The notes under the pieces are model-generated. The model had not been told where the DNA came from, searched no databases, and was given only the letters and a program-made list of their open reading frames with translations. Of a stretch of DNA of 64,000 bases, positions 46,944 through 56,557 are shown piece by piece (the first letter of the stretch is position 1; each line of letters opens with the position of its first letter). The position numbers and the translations under genes were made by a program. This DNA is from Bacteroidales bacterium (GTDB taxonomy: Bacteria; Bacteroidota; Bacteroidia; Bacteroidales; UBA932), in assembly GCA_028686425.1 (NCBI GenBank), contig JAQUBZ010000005.1, forward strand, positions 1-64,000, given 5' to 3'.

Positions 46944-47261
46944 TTACGTCAATACTATTTTATCTATATAATTTCCCTGCAGCATCTTATTCAACTTCCT
47001 CTTTAAAGCATCCTGCTGAAAATGGAGCTGATTACGTATAACCGAAGATGCAATTTTACATGTAAGTATTCCTTCCTTATAAAATTTATTGAGAGTAAGC
47101 TGTTTAGACTGTTCCGCAGTCATGATTGTCCCTGTCTGTTCATATACGACCAGATCCCACGCCTCAAAAATCCGAGCCATCAGGATTCCCTCTTCAAGCC
47201 CGTCCTCTTTGAGATAATCGGATATCAAATCGCCTACTATTTTTGACTGTTCTATTCTCAT
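46944..47261 (-). CDS. DUF721 family protein
   Basis: A 105-residue DUF721 (DciA-related) protein. It has the pattern AWDLVV...GTIMTAEQSKQLTLNKFYKEGILTCKIASSV cut here into two parts: the helical N-terminus at 1-45 and the KH-like strand-helix region at 50-100. DciA proteins load the replicative helicase in bacteria without DnaC. Placement next to recF, overlapping it by 4 bases, is standard and supports a replication role. Confidence 0.85.
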   Translation of the reverse strand: MRIEQSKIVGDLISDYLKEDGLEEGILMARIFEAWDLVVYEQTGTIMTAEQSKQLTLNKFYKEGILTCKIASSVIRNQLHFQQDALKRKLNKMLQGNYIDKIVLT

Positions 47262-48349
47262 ATTGTTTCAAAACACCCTTTTTCTACTTTAACGTTGGCA
47301 CAATCAGCCTTAAAATTGTCAACTATGGATGAAATTCTCACTTTATTGCTGTCGGTTATAAATATCTGTCCGAACCCGTTTCCTGCCACTATACCTATAA
47401 GATATTCCACCCTGTTCATATCAAGTTTGTCAAACACATCATCAAGCAGCAATATCGGAGCTGTGCCGTGGATACTCTTCATAAGGGCGAACTGTGCGAG
47501 TTTCACAGATAATAAAAAAGTCTTCTGTTGCCCTTGAGAGCCGCATTTTCTAATAGAATACCCATCAAGAGAGAATATAATGTCGTCACGTTGTATTCCG
47601 GCTGTGGTAAATTTGAGATATTTGTCTTTCGGAAGCTCTCTTCTGATTATCTCTTCAAACGGAGCCGAGTCGAGATCCGATCTGTATTCGAGCGAAATAT
47701 CCTCGGCATTGCCTGAAAGGCTTGAATAATACTCTTTTACAAGAGGCAGTAACTTGATACACAAATCTTTTCTTGAGTTGAAAATATATTGTGCATGAGG
47801 AACCATCTGTGCAGATATGGTATCAAGCAAATCTTCGGAAATATTATCCGATTTGAGCAATTTGTTTCTCTGGGCAAGAAGCTGGTTATAGCTCTGAACA
47901 TGTTGCAGATAGAGCCTGTCTATCTGGGAAAGGACAAAATTCATGAATCTCCGGCGCTGATCTCCGGAGTCATTAATCAGAGAAGAATCGGCGGGTGAAA
48001 CCATTACTATCGGCAGAAGTCCTATATGCTCCGAAAGGCGCGAATAACTCTTTCCGTTCCGTTTTATAACCTTGTCTCCCTCTCTTTGCAAAGAGACAGC
48101 TATTTTTTCCTCACAATCATCATCCATTTTGTAAATTCCGTTCATGAAAGCACTGTCCCGATTATGAGAAATAATAAACTGATCCGGAGAAAAGAAACTT
48201 TTTGTCATCGAAATGTAATAGACGGCATCAAGCAGATTGGTTTTACCCGCCCCGTTGTTACCTAAAACACAATTGATTTTATGGGAAAAGTCAAGTTGGG
48301 CGTCTGTTATATTTTTAAAATTATTGAGAGTTATTCGCTTTAAATACAT
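47258..48349 (-). CDS. recF: RecF DNA replication and repair ATPase
   Basis: A 363-residue SMC-like ATPase for gap repair and replication restart with RecO and RecR. Walker A is VLGNNGAGKTNLLDA (about 28-42), the signature is KCGSQGQQKTFLLS and Walker B is ILLLDDVFDKLD. I start at ATG 48349, because the -7 box at 48368-48375 rules out the longer version. It opens the recF-DUF721-pdxB-DUF4301 unit, divergent from the TPR gene. Confidence 0.95.
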   Translation of the reverse strand: MYLKRITLNNFKNITDAQLDFSHKINCVLGNNGAGKTNLLDAVYYISMTKSFFSPDQFIISHNRDSAFMNGIYKMDDDCEEKIAVSLQREGDKVIKRNGKSYSRLSEHIGLLPIVMVSPADSSLINDSGDQRRRFMNFVLSQIDRLYLQHVQSYNQLLAQRNKLLKSDNISEDLLDTISAQMVPHAQYIFNSRKDLCIKLLPLVKEYYSSLSGNAEDISLEYRSDLDSAPFEEIIRRELPKDKYLKFTTAGIQRDDIIFSLDGYSIRKCGSQGQQKTFLLSVKLAQFALMKSIHGTAPILLLDDVFDKLDMNRVEYLIGIVAGNGFGQIFITDSNKVRISSIVDNFKADCANVKVEKGCFETI

Positions 48350-48367
48350 AAATAATCGGATATTCGA

Positions 48368-48375
48368 CAAAAGTA
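48368..48375 (-). promoter_or_regulatory. -7 promoter box of the recF unit
   Basis: The minus strand reads TACTTTTG, 18 bases upstream of the recF ATG. Confidence 0.5.
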
Positions 48376-48385
48376 CAAAATAATG

Positions 48386-48415
48386 TTTGAGTTTCCCATT
48401 TTTGTTGTAAATTTG
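48386..48415 (+). promoter_or_regulatory. Promoter of the TPR membrane protein gene
   Basis: TTTG (48386-48389), an 18-base spacer and TAAATTTG (48408-48415) followed by GC. The ATG lies 55 bases downstream. Confidence 0.6.
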
Positions 48416-48470
48416 CGCCCTGCCGTTATATATGGCTTTGGAAAGTAAATAAATACAAAATTATAACACA

Positions 48471-49142
48471 ATGTCAAAGAAAACTCAAACTCAGGAAGGA
48501 CAAGCTGTCGGAACAGCTGTATCAAGCTTTGAATCTTTTCTTAAGAGCAACCAGAAGCTTCTTACAACCATTATTTTAGCAATTCTAATAATTATCTTCG
48601 CCATTTTTGCAATCAACAAATGGTACCTTTCTCCACTTAAGGAGGAAGCCAAGGCTCAGATGTTTCCGGCCGAACAATTTTTCCGTGCGGACAGTTTTGA
48701 AACAGCCTTGAACGGGGATGGCAATATCATGGGATTCACTCAGATTATCGATCAATACGGCAACAAGGCAGGTAAGGCTGTTTACCTCTATGCAGGTATT
48801 TGCGAACTTCAACTTGGAAATAACGAAAAAGCCGTTTCATACCTTACAAAATACAAGGGAAGTGATGAAATTCTCAAAGGAAGAGCACTCAGTTGCATAG
48901 GAGATGCATATTCCAACCTCGGGGAAAACGCAAAAGCTTTGAATTACTACACAAAAGCAGCAAAAGTTGCCGACAATATGTATGCTGCCCAATATCTTTT
49001 TAAAGCGGGTATCATCTCAGAAGAGATTGGAAACAAAGATCAGGCATTGAAGTTTTACGAAGAAATCAGTGTCAAATACCCTCAGACATTTGAAGGATAT
49101 CAAGTCAACAAATATATTTCTCGTATTAAAAATACAAAATAG
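48471..49142 (+). CDS. Membrane-anchored tetratricopeptide repeat protein, YfgM-like layout
   Basis: A 223-residue protein with a polar cytoplasmic N-terminus (1-30), one membrane segment (about 31-52) and three or four TPR units (about 80-215) on the outer side. The layout resembles YfgM, a periplasmic chaperone partner of the Sec machinery; this is by architecture, not by proof. In related genomes it sits next to recF and riboflavin synthase. It is followed 5 bases later by the YebC-type gene, so the two are cotranscribed up to the terminator at 49901. Confidence 0.85.
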   Translation: MSKKTQTQEGQAVGTAVSSFESFLKSNQKLLTTIILAILIIIFAIFAINKWYLSPLKEEAKAQMFPAEQFFRADSFETALNGDGNIMGFTQIIDQYGNKAGKAVYLYAGICELQLGNNEKAVSYLTKYKGSDEILKGRALSCIGDAYSNLGENAKALNYYTKAAKVADNMYAAQYLFKAGIISEEIGNKDQALKFYEEISVKYPQTFEGYQVNKYISRIKNTK

Positions 49143-49147
49143 TCATT

Positions 49148-49879
49148 ATGGGAAGAGCATTTGAATTTAGAAAAGAGAGAAAGTTCAAACGCTGGGGAAA
49201 TATGGCCCGCGTTTTTACAAGAATTGGAAAAGAAATTACAATTGCTGCCAAACAAGGTGGTACCGACCCCAACGGTAATCCGAGATTGAGAACTCTTATG
49301 CAGACTGCAAAGTCGGAGAACATGCCTAAGGAAAATGTTGAAAGAGCTATCAAGAAGGCTATTGAAAAAGACCAGGGAGATTACAAGGAAGTGGTTTATG
49401 AAGGTTACGGCCCTCACGGAGTTGCATTCCTGATTGAAACTGCCACGGATAACACCAACAGAACCGTTGCCAACATCAGAAGTTATTTCAACAAATTCGG
49501 CGGTGCGCTCGGAACGTCAGGAAGTGTAGAATTTATGTTCGACCACAAATGCGTATTCAAGATCAAAAGCGACAAACCGATCGATATTGAAGAGTTGGAA
49601 TTTGAGCTTATAGACTATGGTGCTGAAGATGTATTTCAGGATGATGACGATACCGATGTCATAAATATCTATGGTGAATATACCTCATTCAATAATCTTC
49701 AGAAATATATTGAAGACCACGGATACCAGATGGTATCGGGCGGATTTGAAAGATTTCCGAATGTGGAGTTGAAGAAAATTGCTCCGGATGACAGAATCGA
49801 TTTAAATAAGCTGATTGACAAACTTGAAGAAGATGAGGACGTGCAAAATGTATATCACACCATGTCAATGGAAGATTAA
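49148..49879 (+). CDS. YebC/PmpR family protein
   Basis: A 243-residue protein of the YebC/TACO1 family, with the start MGRAFEFRKERKFKRWGNMA and the three-domain fold including MPKENVERAIKKA and YGPHGVAFLIE. Members have been described as DNA-binding regulators and, more recently, as factors that help ribosomes through difficult stretches such as polyproline. It follows the TPR gene by 5 bases and ends before a strong terminator. Confidence 0.93.
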   Translation: MGRAFEFRKERKFKRWGNMARVFTRIGKEITIAAKQGGTDPNGNPRLRTLMQTAKSENMPKENVERAIKKAIEKDQGDYKEVVYEGYGPHGVAFLIETATDNTNRTVANIRSYFNKFGGALGTSGSVEFMFDHKCVFKIKSDKPIDIEELEFELIDYGAEDVFQDDDDTDVINIYGEYTSFNNLQKYIEDHGYQMVSGGFERFPNVELKKIAPDDRIDLNKLIDKLEEDEDVQNVYHTMSMED

Positions 49880-49900
49880 TTCATTTTTTTAACTTTCTAT

Positions 49901-49958
49901 AATCGTTTCGGAACGGTGGATTTTAACTCTCCACATATTTCCGAAACGATTTTTGTTT
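49901..49958 (+). terminator. Terminator after the YebC-type gene
   Basis: AATCGTTTCGGAA (49901-49913) pairs perfectly with TTCCGAAACGATT (49939-49951). An inner stem GTGGA/TCCAC closes the loop, and TTTTGTTTAT follows. Confidence 0.9.
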
Positions 49959-50011
49959 ATAGAGTGTTCAAAAATAGTGATTTTAAATGGTAATTTGAAT
50001 TGAATAATTGT

Positions 50012-50019
50012 TACTTTTG
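50012..50019 (+). promoter_or_regulatory. -7 promoter box of the methylmalonyl-CoA operon
   Basis: TACTTTTG followed by C, 44 bases before the epimerase ATG. Confidence 0.55.
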
Positions 50020-50062
50020 CAGTTTAAAAAACGATTTTTTATTACATTAATACATTTTTATC

Positions 50063-50473
50063 ATGGAACTAACTCATATTGAACATCTTGGGATTGCTGT
50101 CAAGTCATTGGACGAGGCTATTCCCTACTATGAAGGCATACTCGGTTTAAAATGCTATGCTATCGAAGAAGTAGCTGATCAGAAAGTCAGAACAGCTTTC
50201 TTCAAGATTGGACAAACCAAACTTGAACTTCTTGAGAGCACCTCTCCGGAAGGAACCATCGCTCAATTTATAGAGAAAAGAGGCGAAGGCATTCATCACA
50301 TTGCATTTGCGACCACAAGTGTTAAAGAGGCTCTTGCCGATGCAGAAGCAAAGGGTGTAAGACTTATCGACAAAGCTCCCCGCAAAGGTGCAGAAGGTCT
50401 TAACATCGCATTTCTTCACCCCAAATCCACAATGGGGGTTCTCACCGAACTTTGTGAAAAAGGTGACAAATAA
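50063..50473 (+). CDS. mce: Methylmalonyl-CoA epimerase
   Basis: A 136-residue vicinal-oxygen-chelate enzyme that interconverts R- and S-methylmalonyl-CoA. Metal-ligand residues fall in IEHLGIAV (His), KLELLES (Glu/Gln region), GIHHIAF (His) and GVLTELCE (Glu). It is the first gene of the operon with the decarboxylase subunits, placing it in the succinate-to-propionate path between methylmalonyl-CoA mutase (not in this window) and the Na+-pumping decarboxylase. Confidence 0.95.
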   Translation: MELTHIEHLGIAVKSLDEAIPYYEGILGLKCYAIEEVADQKVRTAFFKIGQTKLELLESTSPEGTIAQFIEKRGEGIHHIAFATTSVKEALADAEAKGVRLIDKAPRKGAEGLNIAFLHPKSTMGVLTELCEKGDK

Positions 50474-50511
50474 CGTTTAATTAATTTCAATTAATTTTAA
50501 TATTTTTTAGA

Positions 50512-52074
50512 ATGAGTCAACAACTCGAACAAGTAAAAGCGCTTATCGAATTAAGAGAAAAAGCGCGTTTGGGAGGCGGTCAAAAAAGAATTGACTCCCA
50601 ACATGAAAAAGGTAAATTTACTGCCCGCGAAAGAATCGGCATGCTGCTTGATGAAGGTAGTTTTGAAGAATTTGACATGTTCGTAACTCATCGTTGCACC
50701 AACTTCGGAATGGAAAAAACCACATTCCTCGGTGACGGCGTTGTTACAGGTTACGGTACAATTGCAGGAAGACTTGTCTATGTATTTGCACAGGACTTCA
50801 CTGTATTCGGCGGTTCTCTTTCAGAAACTCTTGCAATGAAGATTTGCAAAGTCATGGATCAGGCCATGAAAGTAGGTGCTCCGGTCATCGGTCTTAACGA
50901 CTCCGGTGGAGCACGTATTCAGGAGGGTGTCAATGCCCTTGCCGGATATGCCGAAATCTTTCAGAGAAACATCCTTGCATCGGGTGTCATACCTCAAATC
51001 TCTGCAATTTTAGGTCCTTGTGCAGGTGGAGCCGTTTACTCTCCTGCTTTGACCGACTTCAACATCATGGCTGAAGGGACAAGTTATATGTTCCTGACAG
51101 GTCCTGCCGTTGTCAAATCGGTTACAGGTGAAGTTGTTACTCAGGAACAACTTGGCGGAGCAAGCGTACACGCTTCCAAGAGCGGTGTCGCCCACTTTGC
51201 TGCCAAAACAGAAGAAGATGCTATTGCCATTATTCGCGACTTGTTAAGTTATTTACCTCAAAACAATATGGAGGAACCGCAGTATGTTCCTACCGAAGAC
51301 CCTATAGACCGTCTTGAAGACGCTCTGAACGAAATCATCCCAGATAGTCCGAATGCCCCTTACGATATGTATGAGGTTATCGGAAGTATTGTGGATGATG
51401 GCAAATTCCTCGAAATTCATAAAGATTATGCCAAAAACATCATTATCGGCTTTGCACGCTTCGGCGGTACAGCTGTCGGTGTCGTAGCCAATCAGCCTAA
51501 ACACCTTGCCGGTGTTCTGGATATCAATTCATCAAGGAAAGCCGCTCGTTTCGTTCGTTTTTGCGACGCATTCAATATTCCTCTCGTAACATTGGTTGAC
51601 GTACCGGGATTCCTACCGGGCACACAACAGGAATATGGCGGAATTATCCTTCACGGAGCCAAACTGCTTTATGCATACGGTGAAGCCACTGTTCCTAAAG
51701 TCACAGTTACTTTGAGAAAATCTTACGGCGGATCTCATATCGTGATGAGCTGCAAACAGCTTCGCGGCGACATCAACTATGCATGGCCTACGGCAAATAT
51801 CGCTGTAATGGGTGCAGAAGGTGCTGTTGAAGTTCTTTATGCTAAAGACATCAAGGCAGAGGAAGATTCTGCAAAACGTACCGCTCTTGCAGAGGCCAAG
51901 AAGAAGGAATACAACGATTTGTTCTGTAATCCTTACAAGGCTGCAAGTTATGGTTATATCGATGACGTTATCGAACCGAGAAATACTCGTTTCCGCGTTA
52001 TCCGCGCATTGGAACAACTTTCCACCAAGAAATTGACCAATCCTGCAAAGAAACACGACAACCTTCCATTATAA
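50512..52074 (+). CDS. mmdA: Methylmalonyl-CoA decarboxylase alpha subunit (carboxyltransferase)
   Basis: A 520-residue biotin-dependent carboxyltransferase with the two crotonase-fold halves of the acyl-CoA carboxylase beta family. Landmarks are [29 protein letters not shown] and, in the second half, [16 protein letters not shown]. It moves the carboxyl group of S-methylmalonyl-CoA to biotin on MmdC. The operon holds a beta membrane pump but no biotin carboxylase, which points to Na+-pumping decarboxylation and not propionyl-CoA carboxylation. It lies 38 bases after mce and 6 before the gamma-type gene. Confidence 0.93.
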   Translation: MSQQLEQVKALIELREKARLGGGQKRIDSQHEKGKFTARERIGMLLDEGSFEEFDMFVTHRCTNFGMEKTTFLGDGVVTGYGTIAGRLVYVFAQDFTVFGGSLSETLAMKICKVMDQAMKVGAPVIGLNDSGGARIQEGVNALAGYAEIFQRNILASGVIPQISAILGPCAGGAVYSPALTDFNIMAEGTSYMFLTGPAVVKSVTGEVVTQEQLGGASVHASKSGVAHFAAKTEEDAIAIIRDLLSYLPQNNMEEPQYVPTEDPIDRLEDALNEIIPDSPNAPYDMYEVIGSIVDDGKFLEIHKDYAKNIIIGFARFGGTAVGVVANQPKHLAGVLDINSSRKAARFVRFCDAFNIPLVTLVDVPGFLPGTQQEYGGIILHGAKLLYAYGEATVPKVTVTLRKSYGGSHIVMSCKQLRGDINYAWPTANIAVMGAEGAVEVLYAKDIKAEEDSAKRTALAEAKKKEYNDLFCNPYKAASYGYIDDVIEPRNTRFRVIRALEQLSTKKLTNPAKKHDNLPL

Positions 52075-52080
52075 ACCGAT

Positions 52081-53007
52081 ATGATAATGAAAAGCATTAA
52101 ATATATATTGGTATCCGGGTTGCTCCTTCTTTCGTTATCTCTAAGTGCACAGCACCAGAGTTCAATGAGAATCAATGAAATATTGGTCACCAATACTTCC
52201 GATTTTCAGGACGACTTCGGTCAGCACAACGGATGGCTGGAGCTATTCAATACCTCTTATGGAACTGTGGATGTCGGCGGATGTTTCCTATCGAACGACC
52301 GCAACAATCTCAAAATGTACATTATTCCGAAAGGTGACGTGCTTACAAAGATCAAACCTCGTCAGCACATTCTTTTCTGGGCGGATAATCAACCTTACCG
52401 CGGTACTTTTCACACCAATTTCACACTTGCAGAATCTGATACGCTGTTTTTCATAAGCAGTGACGGACGTACCATCATCGATGCGATAGCAATTCCTAAA
52501 GATCTTGGCGAAAACAAATCGTATGGTAGAATTCAGGATGGTATAGGTTCGATTACCGGAGACGGTGAAGGTTATGCTTATCTTGACAGAACATCTCCAA
52601 GCACCAACAATTATGGTGTGGATGCCGAAACCAAGAGTATGATTATGGCCAAAACCGACCCTCACGGCAGCATCATGTCACTTACAGCTATGTCTGTTGT
52701 ATTCCTTGCGCTGATTATATTGGCAATCATCTTTACTTATGTAGGTAAACTCTCTGTCAGAAAGATGCAGAAAACTTCCGATGCCACTGCAGTCGGAAAG
52801 GATGAATCAAAGCCTGCCGCAAAAGTTTCCGAAGTATCTTCCGAAACATTTGCAGCCATCGCATTGGCTCTTCATCTGTACAGTGTCGAGAACGAAACTC
52901 ACGATGACGAGAGTTTTGCAATCACAATGACACATACGGATAGAACCTACTCTCCTTGGAGTTCAAAGATCTACGGTTTGCGTCAGACTCCTCAAATCAA
53001 GAAATAA
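52081..53007 (+). CDS. OadG-type gamma subunit with an exported lamin-tail domain
   Basis: A 308-residue protein. It has a signal peptide (about 1-23, ending LSA-Q) and a lamin-tail-type beta-sandwich (about 28-175; RINEILVTNTSD, GWLELFNTS, FLSNDRNNL). One membrane segment (about 198-222) and a cytoplasmic tail (223-308) of the OadG type follow. In classical decarboxylases the gamma subunit is only the small membrane anchor; here an extracytoplasmic domain is added. The start could also be the second ATG at 52087. It lies between mmdA and mmdC, where a gamma subunit belongs. What the lamin-tail domain binds is unknown. Confidence 0.85.
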   Translation: MIMKSIKYILVSGLLLLSLSLSAQHQSSMRINEILVTNTSDFQDDFGQHNGWLELFNTSYGTVDVGGCFLSNDRNNLKMYIIPKGDVLTKIKPRQHILFWADNQPYRGTFHTNFTLAESDTLFFISSDGRTIIDAIAIPKDLGENKSYGRIQDGIGSITGDGEGYAYLDRTSPSTNNYGVDAETKSMIMAKTDPHGSIMSLTAMSVVFLALIILAIIFTYVGKLSVRKMQKTSDATAVGKDESKPAAKVSEVSSETFAAIALALHLYSVENETHDDESFAITMTHTDRTYSPWSSKIYGLRQTPQIKK

Positions 53008-53030
53008 TAACCAGAAATTAATTAGTCACA

Positions 53031-53468
53031 ATGAAAGAATATAAATTAAAGATAAATGGTAATGCCTACAACGTAGTGATTAACGAAGTTGAAGGCGAAA
53101 CCGCAGCTCTCGAAGTTAACGGAACCCCGTTTCATGTTGAGTTTGAGAAACCTATTGCCAAACCAAAGGCCGTTAAAATAGTAAGGCCATCCACTCCTAC
53201 TCCTGCAGCTCCTACGGCACAGGTAACCCCTAAAGCTGCTGAAGCTCCTGCAGGCGGAACACAGGTAACATCACCACTTCCGGGAGTTATATTGAGCGTT
53301 GCAGTCAAAGAGGGTGATACAGTCAAAAAAGGTCAGAGCATGATGGTTCTTGAAGCCATGAAGATGGAGAACTCTATTGATGCTCCTGTGGACGGTACAG
53401 TTAAAAGCCTTAAAGCAAGACAGGGTGATTCCGTTCTTGAAGGCGCATTACTCGTAATAATCGGTTAG
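53031..53468 (+). CDS. mmdC: Biotin carboxyl carrier subunit
   Basis: A 145-residue protein. The N-terminal part (1-45) packs on the complex, a flexible Pro/Ala/Thr-rich linker (about 50-75) follows, and a biotinyl domain (about 77-145) carries the modification site EAMKMEN with Lys111. It shuttles the carboxyl group from MmdA to the membrane subunit MmdB. The stop lies 1 base before the mmdB start. Confidence 0.95.
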   Translation: MKEYKLKINGNAYNVVINEVEGETAALEVNGTPFHVEFEKPIAKPKAVKIVRPSTPTPAAPTAQVTPKAAEAPAGGTQVTSPLPGVILSVAVKEGDTVKKGQSMMVLEAMKMENSIDAPVDGTVKSLKARQGDSVLEGALLVIIG

Positions 53469-53469
53469 T

Positions 53470-54612
53470 ATGGAAAATATCATTCAGAATTTAGGTCAAT
53501 TTTGGGAATATACAGGGTTTGCGAACGCAAACTATCAATATATCCTGATGATTGCTATAGGACTTGGTTTCCTCTATTTGGGAATCAAGAAAGAATGGGA
53601 GCCGATGTTGCTTGTTCCAATCGGATTCGGTATCATCATCGGTAATATCCCGTTGTTCCCCGGACTTCAAGTAGGTGTTTATGAAGAAGGTTCTGTATTG
53701 AACATCCTTTATCAGGGTGTACGTCAGGGCTTTTATCCGCCTCTAATCTTCATGGGCATCGGAGCTATGACCGACTTCTCCGCCCTGATTTCCAACCCTA
53801 AACTGTTGCTTATCGGTGCGGCTGCCCAGTTCGGTATTTTCGGAGCATACGCCCTTGCGCTTCTTATAGGTTTCACCCCTGCCGAAGCAGGTGCTATCGG
53901 TATTATCGGTGGAGCTGACGGTCCTACAGCAATATTCTTGTCTTCAAGACTTGCTCCGGATCTTATGGGCGCCATCGCCGTATCGGCATACTCTTATATG
54001 GCATTGGTTCCGGTGATTCAACCTCCGATTATGAGACTCCTTACCACAAAGAAAGAGAGAGTAATCAGAATGAAACCTCCTCGTACCGTATCCCCTACCG
54101 AAAAGAAGATCTTCCCTATCATCGGATTCCTCTGCACGGCATTTATCGTTCCGTCAGGTATTCCGCTGCTTGGTATGTTGTTCTTCGGTAACCTTATCAA
54201 GGAAAGTGGTGTTACACGTCGTCTTGCCAACACTGCAAGCGGTCCGCTGATTGACATCGTAACTATCCTTATCGGTATTACGGTGGGTTGCTCAACTCAG
54301 GCCGACAAATTCCTTCAACTCAAATCTGTTGAAATCTTCGGACTTGGAGCATTGTCTTTCATGATTGCAACTTGCGGTGGAGTATTGTTCGTGAAGTTTT
54401 TCAACCTGTTCCTCAAGGAAGGCAACAAGATCAACCCGCTTATCGGTAATGCAGGTGTATCTGCCGTACCTGATTCTGCACGTGTATCAAATATAGAAGG
54501 TCTGAAATACGATCCTAAGAACTACTTGCTGATGCACGCCATGGGTCCTAACGTAGCAGGTGTAATCGGTAGTGCAGTTGCGGCAGGTATCCTTCTCGGA
54601 TTCCTATCGTAA
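53470..54612 (+). CDS. mmdB: Na+-translocating decarboxylase beta subunit
   Basis: A 380-residue membrane protein of the OadB/MmdB family with about nine or more membrane segments. The conserved Na+-site region GIIGGADGPTAIF (about 144-156) contains the essential Asp. It decarboxylates carboxy-biotin on MmdC and exports Na+ in the process. It is the last gene of the operon. The end of the IS1182-type element, which contains a terminator-like hairpin, begins 92 bases downstream. Confidence 0.95.
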   Translation: MENIIQNLGQFWEYTGFANANYQYILMIAIGLGFLYLGIKKEWEPMLLVPIGFGIIIGNIPLFPGLQVGVYEEGSVLNILYQGVRQGFYPPLIFMGIGAMTDFSALISNPKLLLIGAAAQFGIFGAYALALLIGFTPAEAGAIGIIGGADGPTAIFLSSRLAPDLMGAIAVSAYSYMALVPVIQPPIMRLLTTKKERVIRMKPPRTVSPTEKKIFPIIGFLCTAFIVPSGIPLLGMLFFGNLIKESGVTRRLANTASGPLIDIVTILIGITVGCSTQADKFLQLKSVEIFGLGALSFMIATCGGVLFVKFFNLFLKEGNKINPLIGNAGVSAVPDSARVSNIEGLKYDPKNYLLMHAMGPNVAGVIGSAVAAGILLGFLS

Positions 54613-54704
54613 TCAAACACTCTTTATAAAAAATGGTTGTCGAAATTGATATGGCCCCAAGTCGGGCGGTTGATATTTATTGAGAGACCTCTTCAAATTG
54701 GAAT

Positions 54705-54723
54705 AAAGAGGGTGACTAAAAAG
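54705..54723 (+). repeat. Left terminal inverted repeat of the IS element
   Basis: AAAGAGGGTGACTAAAAAG, exactly complementary to the right end. Extending to 54752, the sequence folds back on itself (AAAGAGG...CCTCTTT, ACTAAAA...TTTTAGT) and is followed by a T-rich stretch, so it may also end mmd transcripts. Confidence 0.85.
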
Positions 54724-54751
54724 AGATTTTTAGTTTCCCTCTTTTTCTTTT

Positions 54752-56362
54752 CTAAGCTGCATACATTTTCAGAAAGCTAAGAGACGGGATGCATTTTCGT
54801 TCAGGTGTTGGATTATGTGGATTTCCATCTGCAGTAGTAGCCTTTGAACGGGCGTATTTCCTTAGATTATGCGCTAAAGCCACGAGTCCGAACTCGACAG
54901 ACACCTTTGGTAGCGATTTTAAGTTGAAGCGCTTGAAGCCGCGATTGTATTTTATCTGGCCGAAGACGGCTTCAGGCTCGATGGGTCTGTTGCTTCTATG
55001 CTCAAGTCCTCTCTCACTGGTCAGCAAGTCCCTCACTATCTGTTTTTGTTTCAACAGATGTGCATTGATTTGTAGTAAACGATTCCCTTTGGCTTTTGTA
55101 CACACTCCTTTTATGGGACATCGGGAGCAATCCCGAGCCATATACATTCTATTTTCGCTGATATAGCCTGTCTCACTTTTTCTATGCCTGCTTCCAATAT
55201 AGGTCATGTGCTGCCCCATTGGACACACGAAGTAGTCATCTGTACCGTTGTAATACGGTGTCGGCAGAGTATGGGCATCGGACGGTCTCTTCCTTTCCTT
55301 TCTGATGTCCATGTGGAAGTAGTTGTATTTGACATAAGGGGCCATCTCATTCTCAAGCATATAACTATAGTTCTCCTCGCTTCCATATCCAGAGTCAGCC
55401 ACTATCTCCTGACTTTGCCTCCGATACCTGTTCTTGAAAGTCTTCAGATAGTCTATCAGCGTGGTTGTATCTCCTGGTTTCCGGTATATCCCGTAGTTGG
55501 TTATGTATTGGTTTTCAGTGGATATCTGGACGTTGTAACCCGGCTTCAGCTGTCCATTCCCCATATAGTCCTCCTTCATCCGCATGAATGTGGCATCGTG
55601 GTCAGTCTTGGAGTAGCTCCCTCGTCCTTGGAGTATCTCACGATGATGTTCGTATTCTGCCTTCTTGGGGATGCTCTCCTTTTCCACTTTCCTGATTTCT
55701 TTCTGCATGTCTGAGGAAAGCTTGTCCATCTTCTCCTTGATGTTGTCCACCCTCTTTCGGAAGTCTTCCGGATCCATGCCGACAGTGGTCCCGGCTTGCT
55801 CTTCTTCTGACGCTATGACCTCTTCCGCCTGCTTGAGGACTGCATCCACCTTCGACTTCAGTCTGGAGTCGAAAGAGTCCACGGCCCTGCCCCATACAAA
55901 AGTGTACCTGTTGGCCACCGACTCTATCTTGGTGCCGTCTATGTATTGTACGTCAAGGGTGACGAGGCCCTCTTTGTGTATGAGTTCTACCACTTGGGTG
56001 AAGATTTCCTCGAAGCTTCCTTTGAGCCTCTATGACCTGAACAGATTTAATGTCCTGAAGTCCGGCATCGCGTATCCGGAAAGCCACATGTAAACGACAT
56101 TCTCCTGAAGCTGCCTCTCTTTCTTCCTTCCCGAGAAAGTGTTGCTCATATATGCGTAGACGAAGACCTTTATCAGCATCCTCGGACTATAGCTCGATGC
56201 TCCGCCGCCCTTATACTCGGATTCTATCGCACTGATGTCAAGATGGTCTATCACTTCACTGACTATCCGCGCCGGATGTGTTTGCGGGACAAATTCGCCT
56301 AAAGATGGGGGAAGAAGAAGAGAATCGTTCTGATTGTAAGATTTAAAGATTACCTTTGCCAT
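54752..56362 (-). pseudogene. IS1182-family transposase interrupted by an in-frame amber codon
   Basis: A 536-codon DDE transposase reading leftward from ATG 56362. A TAG at 56030-56032 splits it into a 110-residue N-terminal frame and a 413-residue C-terminal frame. The 12 codons between them stay in the same frame and still encode family sequence (RLKGSFEEIFTQ), so there is no indel. A single change from GAG (Glu) to TAG explains it. The catalytic triad is otherwise present: Asp in DGTKIES, Asp in VADSGYGS and Glu in EPEAVFGQIKYNRG. The decay is recent. Readthrough or restart could still give some protein, but activity is doubtful. Confidence 0.85.
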
Positions 56363-56429
56363 GCTTGTTTAGATTTGTTGTTAATTTTTGTTTTGCAATA
56401 TAAAGATACAAACAATAATCGAAACAAAC

Positions 56430-56471
56430 AAGGGTTAACTGCTTTTATTTCAAGTAATTAACCCTTTATTT
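56430..56471 (+). terminator. Hairpin inside the IS right end
   Basis: AAGGGTTAA (56430-56438) pairs perfectly with TTAACCCTT (56458-56466), followed by TATTTTT. It is oriented to stop rightward transcription. It lies upstream of the transposase start, within the noncoding right end of the element. Confidence 0.6.
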
Positions 56472-56557
56472 TTGGCATTGGGCATTATATTTCACTCTTT
56501 AGGGATGGGCGCAACTGATAGGTTGCGAGAGGGGTATAAAAAAAGAGGGCGACTTTA

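Noticed and set aside
56028..56034. Programmed frameshift or recoding in the transposase
   Set aside because: The downstream part is in the same frame, so no shift is needed. I see no slippery site and no sign of amber recoding machinery.
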